Positions 1 to 8,305 of a stretch of 15,231 nucleotides of DNA are shown one piece after another. The position numbers and the translations under genes are program-made. Source of the stretch: an uncultured Lachnospiraceae bacterium (GTDB lineage: Bacteria > Bacillota > Clostridia > Lachnospirales > Lachnospiraceae); the NCBI GenBank assembly GCA_946549155.1, contig CAMNQN010000056.1, positions 1-15,231 on the forward strand. The letters run 5' to 3'. Under the pieces are notes generated by a model. It was not told where the DNA came from, did no database searches, and was given only the letters and a program-made list of their open reading frames with translations. The stretch's first letter is position 1, and every line of letters starts with the position of its first letter.

Positions 1-79
1 CCCGGCGAACTGCCTCGGTGCCCGAAATCCGGGGCCGGCTGCATCTTAGGTTTTCCTGGTATCCAGAGAAGTTTTCCAG

Positions 80-126
80 TTGTTTGTGTCCGCGTCTCCC
101 CGCCTCTTCCTGCGTCCGATTAATTA
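80..126 (-). repeat. Dispersed repeat, copy A (half-element form)
   Basis: Read on the minus strand this is TAATTA, then ATC, then GGACGCAGGAAGAGGCGGGG, a variable stretch of about 11 bases, and CAAACAA. The 20-base core (98-117) is identical to the core of copy C at 15131-15150 and shares 19 bases with copy B at 11235-11253. No complementary arm follows, so it cannot form the hairpin seen in copy B. It overlaps the end of uxaB: the TAA stop (120-122) lies in the TAATTAA edge of the element. I do not recognise a named repeat family. Confidence 0.75.
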
Positions 127-1607
127 AGACAATCCCGCATCACCTCATAAGTACCCTTTTCGCGGATTTGCCTCATGCAGTCTGTCACCGCCGCCTCGAA
201 GCCGGGAACCCTGGTCAGGTCCTCGCCCCAGAAGGATTCGTTGGCGCATACGGCGTGGACCAGGTCCTCCACGGAATCGTCCCGATGGGCCGCGTAAAAT
301 TCCAGGATATCCCTGTCGTCTTTTATCACGTAATCGTTGGTACTGCGGTTTCCCACCAGCCCTTCCTCCGTCAGAGTCTGTCCGTTGTAGAAGGCGATAT
401 AGAAGGCAAAGGATGCAGTGATACATTTTGGCAGCTTCCCGAATTTCTCCACATAACCCTTAAAGCTGGGCATTACACGGGCTTTCCACTTGGAGGTGGA
501 ATTCAGGGAAATGGACAGCAGCGCGTGATCCACGAAGGGATTATTGAAACGGTCTGTCACGGAGGCGGCAAATTCCTTCAGCTCCTCCCTTGGCAGCGTC
601 AGTGTGGGGATAATCTCCTCATAAATCGTCTGATTCATAAATCCATTGATCACTTCATCATTCATGCAGTCCCGCACAATATCCTGGCCCGTCAGGTAGG
701 CGCCCAGAACCATGGACGTATGCGCGCCGTTCAGGATCCGCACCTTTCTCTGCTTATAGGGTTTATGATCGTCGCAGATGATCACCGGAAGCCCCGCCTC
801 CTCAAAGGGAAGCTCCTTTTTCAGCCAGGCCGGTCCTTCAATAACCCAAAGGCCGAACACCTCCCCCACATCCAGCAGGTTGTCCTGATAGCCCAGCTCC
901 TCACAGATGGCCGCCGCGTCCTTTCTGGGATAGCCCGGCACAATTCGATCCACCAGGGTGGAACAGAATACGTTCTCCTCCTTCAGCCAGTTCTTAAACT
1001 CCTGGCCCAGCGCCCACTGGTCCGCATACAGGTTCACACATTTTTCCAGTTCTTTTCCGTTATTGTCAATCAATTCGCAGGAAAGAATAATCACGCCCCT
1101 GCCCTTCTCCTGTCCGAAGGTCCGGAAACGCCGGTACAGCCACTGGGTCAGCTTGCCCGGATAGCTGGCTGCCGGAGCGTCCTCGAACTGGCAGGACGGA
1201 TCATACTGAATGCCCGCCTCCGTGGTATTGCAGACGATAAAGCGGATATCCGCACTGTCGGCATAGCTCAGCACCTGGTCATACTCCTTGTAGGGATTCA
1301 GGCATTTGCTGACACAGGAAATGACTCTCCGGTCGTCGACCTTCTTTCCATCCTCATTTCCCCGCAGGATCAGGGTGTACAGCCCCTCCTGCTCATTGAT
1401 CACATCCGCCAGGCCCGGCGCGATGGGCTGGCACAGCACCACCTTGGAGTTAAATCCGGCCTTTTCGTTCATCCTGTCAATCCAGCACTCCACAAAGGCA
1501 CGGAGGAAATTTCCCTCGCCAAACTGCAGAACCCGCTCCGGAGCATGCTCCAGCAGATAGCCGTCATAGCCCTGTTCCTTCAACGTCGTATAACATAACC
1601 TTTTCAT
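120..1607 (-). CDS. uxaB: Tagaturonate reductase (altronate oxidoreductase), UxaB
   Basis: A 495-residue member of the polyol-specific long-chain dehydrogenase family, of normal length. It is expected to reduce D-tagaturonate to D-altronate with NADH in the cytoplasm, in hexuronate catabolism. The dinucleotide-binding motif FGEGNFLRAF is at about residues 29-38, NTTEAGI at 127-133, VDRIVPGYP at 219-227, and the family's catalytic K-x4-N-x2-H pattern (Lys288, Asn293, His296) is intact. The ATG at 1607 was chosen over an upstream in-frame start at 1637 because AGGAGA sits about 8 bases before it. It is the last gene of the operon, 83 bp after uxaA, and that spacer shows nothing beyond the ribosome site. 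The related fructuronate reductase UxuB is an alternative, but the adjacent uxaA favours UxaB. Its last codons lie in repeat copy A, and no classical terminator follows. Confidence 0.9.
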   Translation of the reverse strand: MKRLCYTTLKEQGYDGYLLEHAPERVLQFGEGNFLRAFVECWIDRMNEKAGFNSKVVLCQPIAPGLADVINEQEGLYTLILRGNEDGKKVDDRRVISCVSKCLNPYKEYDQVLSYADSADIRFIVCNTTEAGIQYDPSCQFEDAPAASYPGKLTQWLYRRFRTFGQEKGRGVIILSCELIDNNGKELEKCVNLYADQWALGQEFKNWLKEENVFCSTLVDRIVPGYPRKDAAAICEELGYQDNLLDVGEVFGLWVIEGPAWLKKELPFEEAGLPVIICDDHKPYKQRKVRILNGAHTSMVLGAYLTGQDIVRDCMNDEVINGFMNQTIYEEIIPTLTLPREELKEFAASVTDRFNNPFVDHALLSISLNSTSKWKARVMPSFKGYVEKFGKLPKCITASFAFYIAFYNGQTLTEEGLVGNRSTNDYVIKDDRDILEFYAAHRDDSVEDLVHAVCANESFWGEDLTRVPGFEAAVTDCMRQIREKGTYEVMRDCLN

Positions 1608-1690
1608 AGCAAATTCTCCTCTAAACAATCGTTCCAACTGAATCTCTGTTGCGTCGCCTGATTTTGGTCCCTGCAGGGCAGCTTCTGCAC

Positions 1691-3172
1691 CTACAGCGTC
1701 ACACCCTGCTTAAAGATCGCCATATCGTGGTAGCCCTGCTCCTCCGCCTTCACCTTCCGGCCGGAAGCCACCTCCAGCACATAATCAAAAAGCCGGTCCC
1801 CCATCTCCTCCAGCGTGGTATCCTCCACCATCACGCCGCAGTTGAAATCAATCCAGTTCTCCTTCTTCCGGGACAGCCCGTTATTGGTGGAAATCTTCAC
1901 CGTAGGCACCGGGGAGGCAAAGGGCGTTCCCCTCCCGGTGGTAAAGAGCACAATCTGCGCCCCGCTGGCCGCCAGCGCCGTGGAGGCCACCAGATCATTG
2001 CCTGGCGCGCTGAGCAGATTCAGTCCCTTCTCCCTCACCGTCTCTCCGTACTTCAAAACCCCCCGTACCGCCGCGCTTCCGGACTTCTGGGTACAGCCCA
2101 GGGACTTGTCCTCCAGCGTAGTGATGCCGCCCTTTTTATTCCCCGGTGACGGGTTCTCGTAAATCGTCTGGTTGTGGGAGGTAAAATAATTCTTAAAATC
2201 ATTGATCAGATCCACGGTTTTCTCAAACAGCGCTTCCGTCTCACAGCGGTTCATTAAAAGAGTCTCCGCGCCGAACATCTCCGGAACCTCCGTCAGAATC
2301 GTGGTGCCGCCCTTAGAGATCAGAAGGTCAGAGAAACGCCCCACCGCCGGATTGGCCGTGATGCCGGACAACCCGTCGGAGCCGCCGCATTTCATGCCGA
2401 TAATCAGCTCGCTGGCCGGGATCGGCTCCCGCCGGAAGGAACCGGCATAGTCCGCCAGCTCCCCGATCAGCTCCAGTGCCTCCCGGATCTCATCCTCACA
2501 CTCCTGGGCCACCAGAAATTTCACCCGGCGCTCCCCGCAGGGACCGATAAATTTTTTCAGCTCCTCAATATTGCTGTTCTCACAGCCCAGGCCCAGCACC
2601 AGCACGCCCCCCGCGTTGGGATGGTTCACAAAATCCGCCAGTATCTGTCTTGTGTTGTCCTGATCCTCCCCCATCTGGGAGCAGCCGTAAGGGTGCGTAA
2701 AGGAAACCACCGCCTCCACGCTTCCGCCCACATAGCTCTGCGCCTGCTTCTCAATAGCCTCCGCCACATTATTCACACAGCCCACGGTGGGAATAATCCA
2801 GATTTCATTCCGGACCCCCACCCTTCCGTCCGGCCGGCGATAGCCCTGAAAATACGCATCCGCCGTCTTTTCCAGGGTGGTATCCTGTTTCTCGTAGGAA
2901 TAGGTCAAAAGCTCCCCCAGCCCCGTTTTCACATTGTGAATATGCACCCAGCTTCCGGGAGCAATATCCTCCTTCGCCACGCCGATGCTGCAGCCGTACT
3001 TGATCACCGTCTGTCCCGCCGGAATAAGGTCCAGCGCGAATTTATGCCCCTGGGGAATATCCTCCCGGAGGGTTACGCTCCGGTTCCCCACCTCATACGT
3101 CTCTCCCGCAGCTAAAGGCTTTAAGGCCACCGCCACCGTATCGGCAGAATGAATCCTGATAAAATCCTTCAT
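1691..3172 (-). CDS. uxaA: Altronate dehydratase, UxaA
   Basis: A 493-residue protein matching full-length UxaA, which dehydrates D-altronate to 2-keto-3-deoxy-D-gluconate using ferrous iron. The N-terminal SAF-type domain (about residues 1-90) ends near HNVKTGLGE. It is fused to the galactarate dehydratase/altronate hydrolase catalytic domain, which starts near GYRRPDGRVGVRNEIWIIPT and carries conserved blocks TVGCVNN, YGCSQMGEDQ, GLGCENSN and MKCGGSDGLSGITANPAVG with several candidate metal-binding cysteines. Some bacteria encode the two domains separately; here they are fused. The ATG at 3172 is preceded by AGGAGGGGG about 9 bases away, which overlaps the stop codon of the dehydrogenase gene 18 bp upstream, so translation is likely coupled. 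Galactarate dehydratase (GarD) is a relative, but the uxaB neighbour fits altronate better. Confidence 0.92.
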   Translation of the reverse strand: MKDFIRIHSADTVAVALKPLAAGETYEVGNRSVTLREDIPQGHKFALDLIPAGQTVIKYGCSIGVAKEDIAPGSWVHIHNVKTGLGELLTYSYEKQDTTLEKTADAYFQGYRRPDGRVGVRNEIWIIPTVGCVNNVAEAIEKQAQSYVGGSVEAVVSFTHPYGCSQMGEDQDNTRQILADFVNHPNAGGVLVLGLGCENSNIEELKKFIGPCGERRVKFLVAQECEDEIREALELIGELADYAGSFRREPIPASELIIGMKCGGSDGLSGITANPAVGRFSDLLISKGGTTILTEVPEMFGAETLLMNRCETEALFEKTVDLINDFKNYFTSHNQTIYENPSPGNKKGGITTLEDKSLGCTQKSGSAAVRGVLKYGETVREKGLNLLSAPGNDLVASTALAASGAQIVLFTTGRGTPFASPVPTVKISTNNGLSRKKENWIDFNCGVMVEDTTLEEMGDRLFDYVLEVASGRKVKAEEQGYHDMAIFKQGVTL

Positions 3173-3190
3173 CGATTCGATTTCCCCCTC

Positions 3191-4255
3191 CTACTGCGGA
3201 TCTGCGAATTTGATCACTACCTTCAGCTTGCTGCCGCCATACCGGCTGAACTCCTCAAACGCGGCGGCCGCCTCCTCCATGGAATACTCGGAACGCTTTG
3301 CGGGATCCTGGGATTCCGGATTCATAACAATCTTCTCCAGATCCACCTCTCCGGCCTTTACCAGATCAATCAGCTCCAGGAAATCCTTTTTCAAAGCGTT
3401 CCTGGAACCAAACACATTCAGTTCCTTTTTCTGAAGCAGCGTAAAATTAAAATCCAGATTTTTCTTGCCCACGCCAATCAGCACCACTCTGGCCCCAAAG
3501 GCCGCCGCGTCGATGCAGTTCTGGAAGGTGGAGGGCAGGCCCACCGCCTCAATACATACGTCAAATCCATGATGCGCCCCCGTGATGGCTTCCACCTTAT
3601 CCATAAGGGTACCCGGATTGTCATTCAAAATCATGCCTGCCAGGCCAAAGGTCTCGTAAGCATATCTCAGCTTGGCCTCCGCCACATCCGCGATGTACAC
3701 CTGGCCGCCCCTGGCCTTCGCCGCAATGGCTGCCAGCACGCCGATGGTACCGGCTCCCACCACCAGCACCTTCTCCCCCGGCTTCACATTCGCCCGGGAA
3801 ACGCCGTGGTAGCTGATACAGAAGGGCTCAATCAGCGTCAGCTGCCTCGGGCTTAAGCCCCTGCCGTCATAGATGCGCTCAATGGGCATGGTGATATATT
3901 CCGAGAAAGCGCCGTCCCGCTGGGCGCCCATGGTCTCGTTGGACTCACAGCAGTTCACCAGGCCCCTCTCGCAGGAATAGCATTTGGTGCAGTTGAAATA
4001 AGGATTGCAGGTAACGATCATCCCCGGCTTTAATCCCCTGTCGTTCTCGCCGATCTCCACGATCTGGGCGGAAAACTCATGCCCCGGTATTCTGGGATAG
4101 CTAGCGTACGCAAAAGTACCCCGATAGGTTCCCAGGTCGCTGCCGCAGATACCGCCGTAAAGCAGTCTCAGCAGCGCTTCCCCTTCCTTTGCCTTCGGCT
4201 TTTCCGTCTCTATGATCTCTACCCTGCCTGGTTCCGGTATGCGTATTGTTTTCAT
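3191..4255 (-). CDS. Zinc-dependent sugar-acid dehydrogenase, possibly L-galactonate 5-dehydrogenase (LgoD/YjjN-like)
   Basis: A 354-residue medium-chain zinc dehydrogenase. Catalytic zinc ligands are visible as Cys37 (GGICGSD) and His59-Glu60 (PGHE), with a glutamate in LIEPFCISYHG. The structural zinc set Cys89, Cys92, Cys95 and Cys103 is complete. The nucleotide-binding loop is VVGAGTIGVLA, and an Asp in VYIADVAEAK at the end of the second strand suggests NAD rather than NADP. The ATG at 4255 follows AGGGAGGA by about 6 bases; an upstream in-frame TTG at 4279 lacks support. It lies 43 bp after the second permease and 18 bp before uxaA. In E. coli the related LgoD oxidises L-galactonate to D-tagaturonate, exactly the substrate of the uxaB product encoded here, so that activity is the favoured inference. 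L-gulonate, L-idonate or another aldonate or polyol remains possible. Confidence 0.8.
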   Translation of the reverse strand: MKTIRIPEPGRVEIIETEKPKAKEGEALLRLLYGGICGSDLGTYRGTFAYASYPRIPGHEFSAQIVEIGENDRGLKPGMIVTCNPYFNCTKCYSCERGLVNCCESNETMGAQRDGAFSEYITMPIERIYDGRGLSPRQLTLIEPFCISYHGVSRANVKPGEKVLVVGAGTIGVLAAIAAKARGGQVYIADVAEAKLRYAYETFGLAGMILNDNPGTLMDKVEAITGAHHGFDVCIEAVGLPSTFQNCIDAAAFGARVVLIGVGKKNLDFNFTLLQKKELNVFGSRNALKKDFLELIDLVKAGEVDLEKIVMNPESQDPAKRSEYSMEEAAAAFEEFSRYGGSKLKVVIKFADPQ

Positions 4256-4298
4256 CTTTTTCCTCCCTAATTCAGTCAATTATACAAAAATCCTTCTC

Positions 4299-5570
4299 TC
4301 ATGCTTCCTCTTCCGCTTCCTCGGCGACTCTTTTCGCCATAACCTGCTTCCATGCATGAAGAGCCAGGGAAATTGCAATCACAGCGTAGCAGACAAACAC
4401 GCGGAAATACTCTCCATACTGCGCATTGTCAAACAGATTTTTCCCCGCCAGCGGAGCGACAATGAACATGGTATGAAACAACAGCGCACCTAAAATTGCC
4501 TGTCCGATATTTGCCTTTTTGATGGAGGCGCCCCCCACCAGCAAAGCGGCGATGGAAAAGGTACCCACATTTTCATGGGCCGTATAAGTAGCAAAATTTC
4601 CAATATCCTGAATAAAAATCAGCTGTCCCAGGGCGGCCAGCAGCGTGGACATCATGACCGCAATAATACGAACCTTATCCGCGGGAATACCCATGGAAAT
4701 GGCAATGGCCCGGTTCTGGCCCACAGCATTAATGTCGCTGCCCAGCTTTGTCCTGGAAAGATAGGTAATCAATACGCAGACGATGGCAATGATAATTCCG
4801 GTTACCACCGGCACGTCTGTAAAGCGCAGTGCGAACAGTACGGTCTCGGAGGTATGGCAAATCACTGCGTAAACAATCAGGCCGGCAATGGAGGCATACA
4901 GCTTATATGCCTTTTTCCACTGAAATTTTTCCTGATTCTTTACCATTTTGCGGACAATCAAAACGATCTGAACCGCAATCAATACAAAAAACAAAAAGTA
5001 TAATGCTTTATCCAGCGTTACCTTCCAGATATTATTGATTGCCTTTTTCGTTTCCTGATTCAGGTCAATGGGGGTAATCAGGCCAATCCCATTGGTGAGC
5101 AGCATCGCTTTATTTTTAATCGGAATCACCGGCCCGCAAAGGAACATAAACACTAAATCATAAATGCCCTTGGCAAAGAAGCCCAGAATCATACCGGTGA
5201 TCATTTCCTGTCCCCTGGTCTTGTTGAACAGACGCCCCGTAAGATTGCCGAAAACCAGAGAGAGGGGAATGCTGACCAGAAAGGCCACCGCCATACATGC
5301 GACTCCGCTGATGGAAAAATTGGTTGCCGCGATGATTCCAATTTCCGCAGCCATGGCTCCCACCACAATACTGAAGTTCATACCCATGCCGGCCCATACC
5401 GGAATGATGAGGGCCAGGATCAGGGTCAGATTCCGAAAAAGCCTGGAGGAAATCTCACCCAAAATATAGGAAAGCGGCTGGTTTGCCAAAATAATTCCTA
5501 TGATACAAATAATTACGAACAGGATCGTAACCGCATTGTTAATAAGAAACTTTTTCATCTGACGACCCAT
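4299..5570 (-). CDS. Sugar ABC transporter permease (BPD_transp_2 family), second subunit
   Basis: A 423-residue, very hydrophobic inner-membrane protein of the RbsC/BPD_transp_2 family, with roughly nine to eleven predicted membrane segments by eye. Family landmarks are ARxGMGMNFSIVVGA-like residues near 60-75 (read here as WAGMGMNFSIVVGA), the cytoplasmic coupling region GQEMITGMILGF, and NRAIAISMGIPADKVRIIAVMMSTLLAALG in the C-terminal half, followed by FSIAALLVGGASIKKANIGQ. It is about 75 residues longer than its partner, mainly from a middle insertion with a charged loop (KMVKNQEKFQWKK) and extra hydrophobic segments. The ATG at 5570 overlaps the upstream permease stop as TAATG and has AAGGAGGG 8 bases before it; a second ATG at 5558 is too far from that site. 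It should pair with the preceding permease and ATPase to import the ligand of the DUF3798 protein. Confidence 0.87.
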   Translation of the reverse strand: MGRQMKKFLINNAVTILFVIICIIGIILANQPLSYILGEISSRLFRNLTLILALIIPVWAGMGMNFSIVVGAMAAEIGIIAATNFSISGVACMAVAFLVSIPLSLVFGNLTGRLFNKTRGQEMITGMILGFFAKGIYDLVFMFLCGPVIPIKNKAMLLTNGIGLITPIDLNQETKKAINNIWKVTLDKALYFLFFVLIAVQIVLIVRKMVKNQEKFQWKKAYKLYASIAGLIVYAVICHTSETVLFALRFTDVPVVTGIIIAIVCVLITYLSRTKLGSDINAVGQNRAIAISMGIPADKVRIIAVMMSTLLAALGQLIFIQDIGNFATYTAHENVGTFSIAALLVGGASIKKANIGQAILGALLFHTMFIVAPLAGKNLFDNAQYGEYFRVFVCYAVIAISLALHAWKQVMAKRVAEEAEEEA

Positions 5571-6610
5571 TATCTTTTCCCTCCTTGCATATGGGATAAA
5601 GCATACAGAATAATGCCGTTGCTGACAATCGTGCGGACTACCTCTGAAAGATTTCCCTCCGGAATCAGCCCGTTGGCCACCGGAGTCGCTATCGCGAGAA
5701 GGCTCTGGAACATCACCGTACCGATCACCACATTGAATACGGAAATTCTGCGGGGTGTTGCACCGCCGATCAAGCAGGCCGCAATAGCAGGAAATGCCAT
5801 CATCAGAGGCGCATTATACAGCTGATAGAAGCCAAAGCCCTGGGCGTAAATAATGATCCCAATTCCGCCCAGCACCGTGGAAAGAATCGTTGCCAGAGTT
5901 CTCATACTGTCCACCCGGATCCCGTTGGCCCGGGCAAACTCCGGATTGGCTCCGGCAGCCTTCATCATCATGCCGGTTTTGCTTCTCATGAACAGCCACA
6001 TCAGCACACAGAAAATGACAACAGCCAAAATCAGTCCCACCGGAATCTCCACACCCACAATCTCAAAGGCAAACAGACGGTTTAAGGCCCTGTCATACCA
6101 CTTCTCCAGCGTGATGGTGGTTCTCAGCCCATCTCCAATGGGCCATACAATGGATTCATTGTGAAATGGCAGCACCAGCCAGCCAATACACATAATCGCC
6201 ACCACGGAAAAGCCGGTGTAGGTGGATACCATCATTTCGCTGCCCTTTACACGATTAATCAAAAGGCTGTATACCCAGCCAACCACGATGCTCATGGGGA
6301 CAGAAATCATCATGGCCGCCAAAATACCCGGCACCCCTGTCATATTTGTTTCCAGGCTGATCATACCCGCAATCAAACCGCATTCAATTCCCAGGGGAAG
6401 CGCAAAGTTCATTCCCGTACCCGCCATAATTCCGGGAACCATGGCCAGGGAAAGCACCATATTGATGCCAATCCTGACAATACACTGGGAAAGCGTTAAG
6501 GGCACCGGTATCTTCAAAAGAAACATCATAATAATCAGAAGGCATAAAAAGGCCATAATAAGCAGCCTGGGAAAGCCAAAGGACTGCACCCGTTCTCTTA
6601 CTTTTTCCAT
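5570..6610 (-). CDS. Sugar ABC transporter permease (BPD_transp_2 family), first subunit
   Basis: A 346-residue membrane protein of the RbsC/BPD_transp_2 family with the usual length. It has hydrophobic segments from residue 15 onward, the motif GIMAGTGMNFALPLGIECGL, the coupling region KGSEMMVSTYTGFS, and the C-terminal block GANPEFARANGIRVDSMRTLATILSTVLGGIG followed by PAIAACLIGGATPRRISVFN. It starts at an ATG that overlaps the ATPase stop by one base (TAATG), with AGGAGG about 10 bases upstream, and its own stop overlaps the next permease start in the same way. This tight chain implies equal production of the ATPase and both permeases. The sequence alone does not reveal the substrate; the operon suggests a sugar acid. 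Confidence 0.88.
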   Translation of the reverse strand: MEKVRERVQSFGFPRLLIMAFLCLLIIMMFLLKIPVPLTLSQCIVRIGINMVLSLAMVPGIMAGTGMNFALPLGIECGLIAGMISLETNMTGVPGILAAMMISVPMSIVVGWVYSLLINRVKGSEMMVSTYTGFSVVAIMCIGWLVLPFHNESIVWPIGDGLRTTITLEKWYDRALNRLFAFEIVGVEIPVGLILAVVIFCVLMWLFMRSKTGMMMKAAGANPEFARANGIRVDSMRTLATILSTVLGGIGIIIYAQGFGFYQLYNAPLMMAFPAIAACLIGGATPRRISVFNVVIGTVMFQSLLAIATPVANGLIPEGNLSEVVRTIVSNGIILYALSHMQGGKR

Positions 6611-8199
6611 TATTCCCTACCTCCTTTTTCCCCTGACATCAAAAGCGCAAATTCTATATTGGGAGCATCCGGCTTCAATATGCCCTGTACGGTTCCCGAG
6701 CTGACAATGGCAATCCTGTCGCAGATCGTGCGCAGCTCATTTAATTCGCTGGAAGTCATGATAATGGTAATCCCCAGTTCCTTATTAATCTTAACCAGAT
6801 AATTCAGCAAAATCTGCTTGGCTCCAATATCAATTCCCCGGGTAGGTTCGGAGACAAACAGGATCTTGGGATTGGTCAGCAGGGCTCTGGCCACACAGAC
6901 CTTTTGCTGGTTTCCGCCGGAAAGCCGTCCTACCAGCTGCTTCCCGCTGGTACAGCGGATATCCAGCTCCTTAATCATATCATTTACCGACTTTTCCGCA
7001 GCTTTCTCGTCAAATTGGGTGAAAAATCCCCTTTTTTTCAGATAGCTTCCATGGGTTCTCATATCCGTATATACCATATTTAAGGAAATCGGTTCATCCA
7101 GAAGAAGGCCTACCCCCTTGCGGTCCTCAGAGACGAAGGCCATGGCATGCTTCAGGGCCTCCCCGTTTTTTTCATAGTGCAGCGCCTGCCCGTCAAGAAG
7201 AACCGTTCCCCGGGCCGGATACATGCCAAAAATACCGTTGGAAATGCTGGTCTTTCCATGCCCCGCCAGCCCCCCGATTCCGAGGATTTCCCCTCTTCTT
7301 ACCTTTAAGGAAATATCCCTGCATTTTTCGCCGGGCATATTCACGCTGAAATGCTGAAGATCCAGAATAATATCCTGGTCATCAAACTGGCGGTTTACAT
7401 TCACCATGCTGTCCGCCTCTATCTTTCTGCCTACCATCAGCTCCGCGATCTGGTTCTTACTGGTATCCTTGGTTTTCGCCTCAAACACCATCTGTCCATC
7501 CCGGAGGATGATCACCTTATCCGCCAGCTTCATGGTCTCATCCAGACGGTGACTGATAAAGATAACCGCAATTCCCTCATCCGCCACCTGGCGAATACAT
7601 TCCAAAAACCGGTCCGCCTCGCTCTCCGTTAAAACAGCGGTGGGCTCATCCAGAACCAGAAGCTTCAAATTACTTTTATCGATTTCTCTTGCAATTTCCA
7701 CGAACTGCATATGTCCAACCGGAAGCTTCTCCACAATCTCTTCCGGATTAATTTCCATTCCTAACCGTTCCAGTGCCTCAGAAGCATCCTCTACAATCTG
7801 CCGGGTGTCCAGCAAATCCAGGCTCCTTCCGACAAATTTCCCAATCATTGTGGGAGTAACATTCTCTCTGTTTAATTTAATATTGCGGGCAACCGTAAAG
7901 CCCGGTATCAGCATAAACTCCTGATGCACCATACCGATGCCCAGCTCCATCGCTTCCTGGGGGGAAGAGATTTTCACCGTCTGCCCTTCAAATTCGATTT
8001 CACCCTCATATCCGCCGGTTTCCTGAATCACGCTCATACCGAATAAAATATTCATCAGGGTAGATTTTCCAGCTCCATTTTCACCTGCCAGAGCAACCAC
8101 CTGTCCCGGATAGATATCAAAATCCACGCCATCCAGAACCAAATTACCCGAAAAACTCTTCTTAATATTTTTAAAATGGAGGACTGCCTTTTCTGCCAT
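6610..8199 (-). CDS. Sugar ABC transporter ATP-binding protein with two nucleotide-binding domains (MglA/RbsA type)
   Basis: A 529-residue cytoplasmic ATPase with tandem domains, as in RbsA and MglA. Domain 1 has Walker A GENGAGKST (residues 39-47), the Q-loop region GMVHQE, a divergent signature LPVGHMQ and Walker B LLVLDEPTAVL. Domain 2 has Walker A GLAGHGKTS, the canonical signature LSGGNQQKV and LFVSEPTRGIDIGAK, in which the usual Walker B aspartate is serine. Such asymmetry is common in double-domain sugar ATPases, so the protein is likely functional. The ATG at 8199 was chosen because AGAGGGG lies 5 bases upstream and the protein then begins with a normal domain start; the longer reading from 8244 is unsupported. 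It is separated from the binding-protein gene by 106 bp holding a 10-bp-stem hairpin. Confidence 0.9.
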   Translation of the reverse strand: MAEKAVLHFKNIKKSFSGNLVLDGVDFDIYPGQVVALAGENGAGKSTLMNILFGMSVIQETGGYEGEIEFEGQTVKISSPQEAMELGIGMVHQEFMLIPGFTVARNIKLNRENVTPTMIGKFVGRSLDLLDTRQIVEDASEALERLGMEINPEEIVEKLPVGHMQFVEIAREIDKSNLKLLVLDEPTAVLTESEADRFLECIRQVADEGIAVIFISHRLDETMKLADKVIILRDGQMVFEAKTKDTSKNQIAELMVGRKIEADSMVNVNRQFDDQDIILDLQHFSVNMPGEKCRDISLKVRRGEILGIGGLAGHGKTSISNGIFGMYPARGTVLLDGQALHYEKNGEALKHAMAFVSEDRKGVGLLLDEPISLNMVYTDMRTHGSYLKKRGFFTQFDEKAAEKSVNDMIKELDIRCTSGKQLVGRLSGGNQQKVCVARALLTNPKILFVSEPTRGIDIGAKQILLNYLVKINKELGITIIMTSSELNELRTICDRIAIVSSGTVQGILKPDAPNIEFALLMSGEKGGRE

Positions 8200-8262
8200 A
8201 TGCGCCCCTCTTTCTCTCTGTTCACTTAAAGTTACACTTTGCAAAAAATTATCTTATATGAA

Positions 8263-8297
8263 GCAGGAACTGCCCCCGCCAGAGGTCCAGTTCCTGC
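8263..8297 (-). promoter_or_regulatory. Intergenic stem-loop between binding-protein and ATPase genes
   Basis: A perfect 10-bp inverted repeat (GCAGGAACTG and CAGTTCCTGC) with a 15-base loop lies just after the binding-protein stop codon. On the transcript strand a short T run (ATTTTTTG) begins about 14 bases after the stem, too far for a textbook terminator. Stem-loops here in other importers protect the binding-protein mRNA and reduce downstream expression. By analogy this one may partly attenuate or act as an RNA processing boundary. Confidence 0.55.
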
Positions 8298-8305
8298 ATA
8301 AATAC

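Noticed and set aside
22..41. CCCGAAATCCGGGG as a terminator for the uxa operon
   Set aside because: The stem is only about 4-5 bp, no T run follows on the transcript strand, and it is nearly 100 bases past the stop codon.
18..1598. Open frame of 526 codons on the plus strand
   Set aside because: It lies antisense to uxaB, whose catalytic motifs and ribosome site are clear. The product has no recognisable domain and looks like a shadow of high-GC coding bias.
1669..1678. CCCTGCAGGG palindrome between uxaA and uxaB
   Set aside because: Only 10 bases, not repeated near any promoter in the window, and likely chance in GC-rich DNA.
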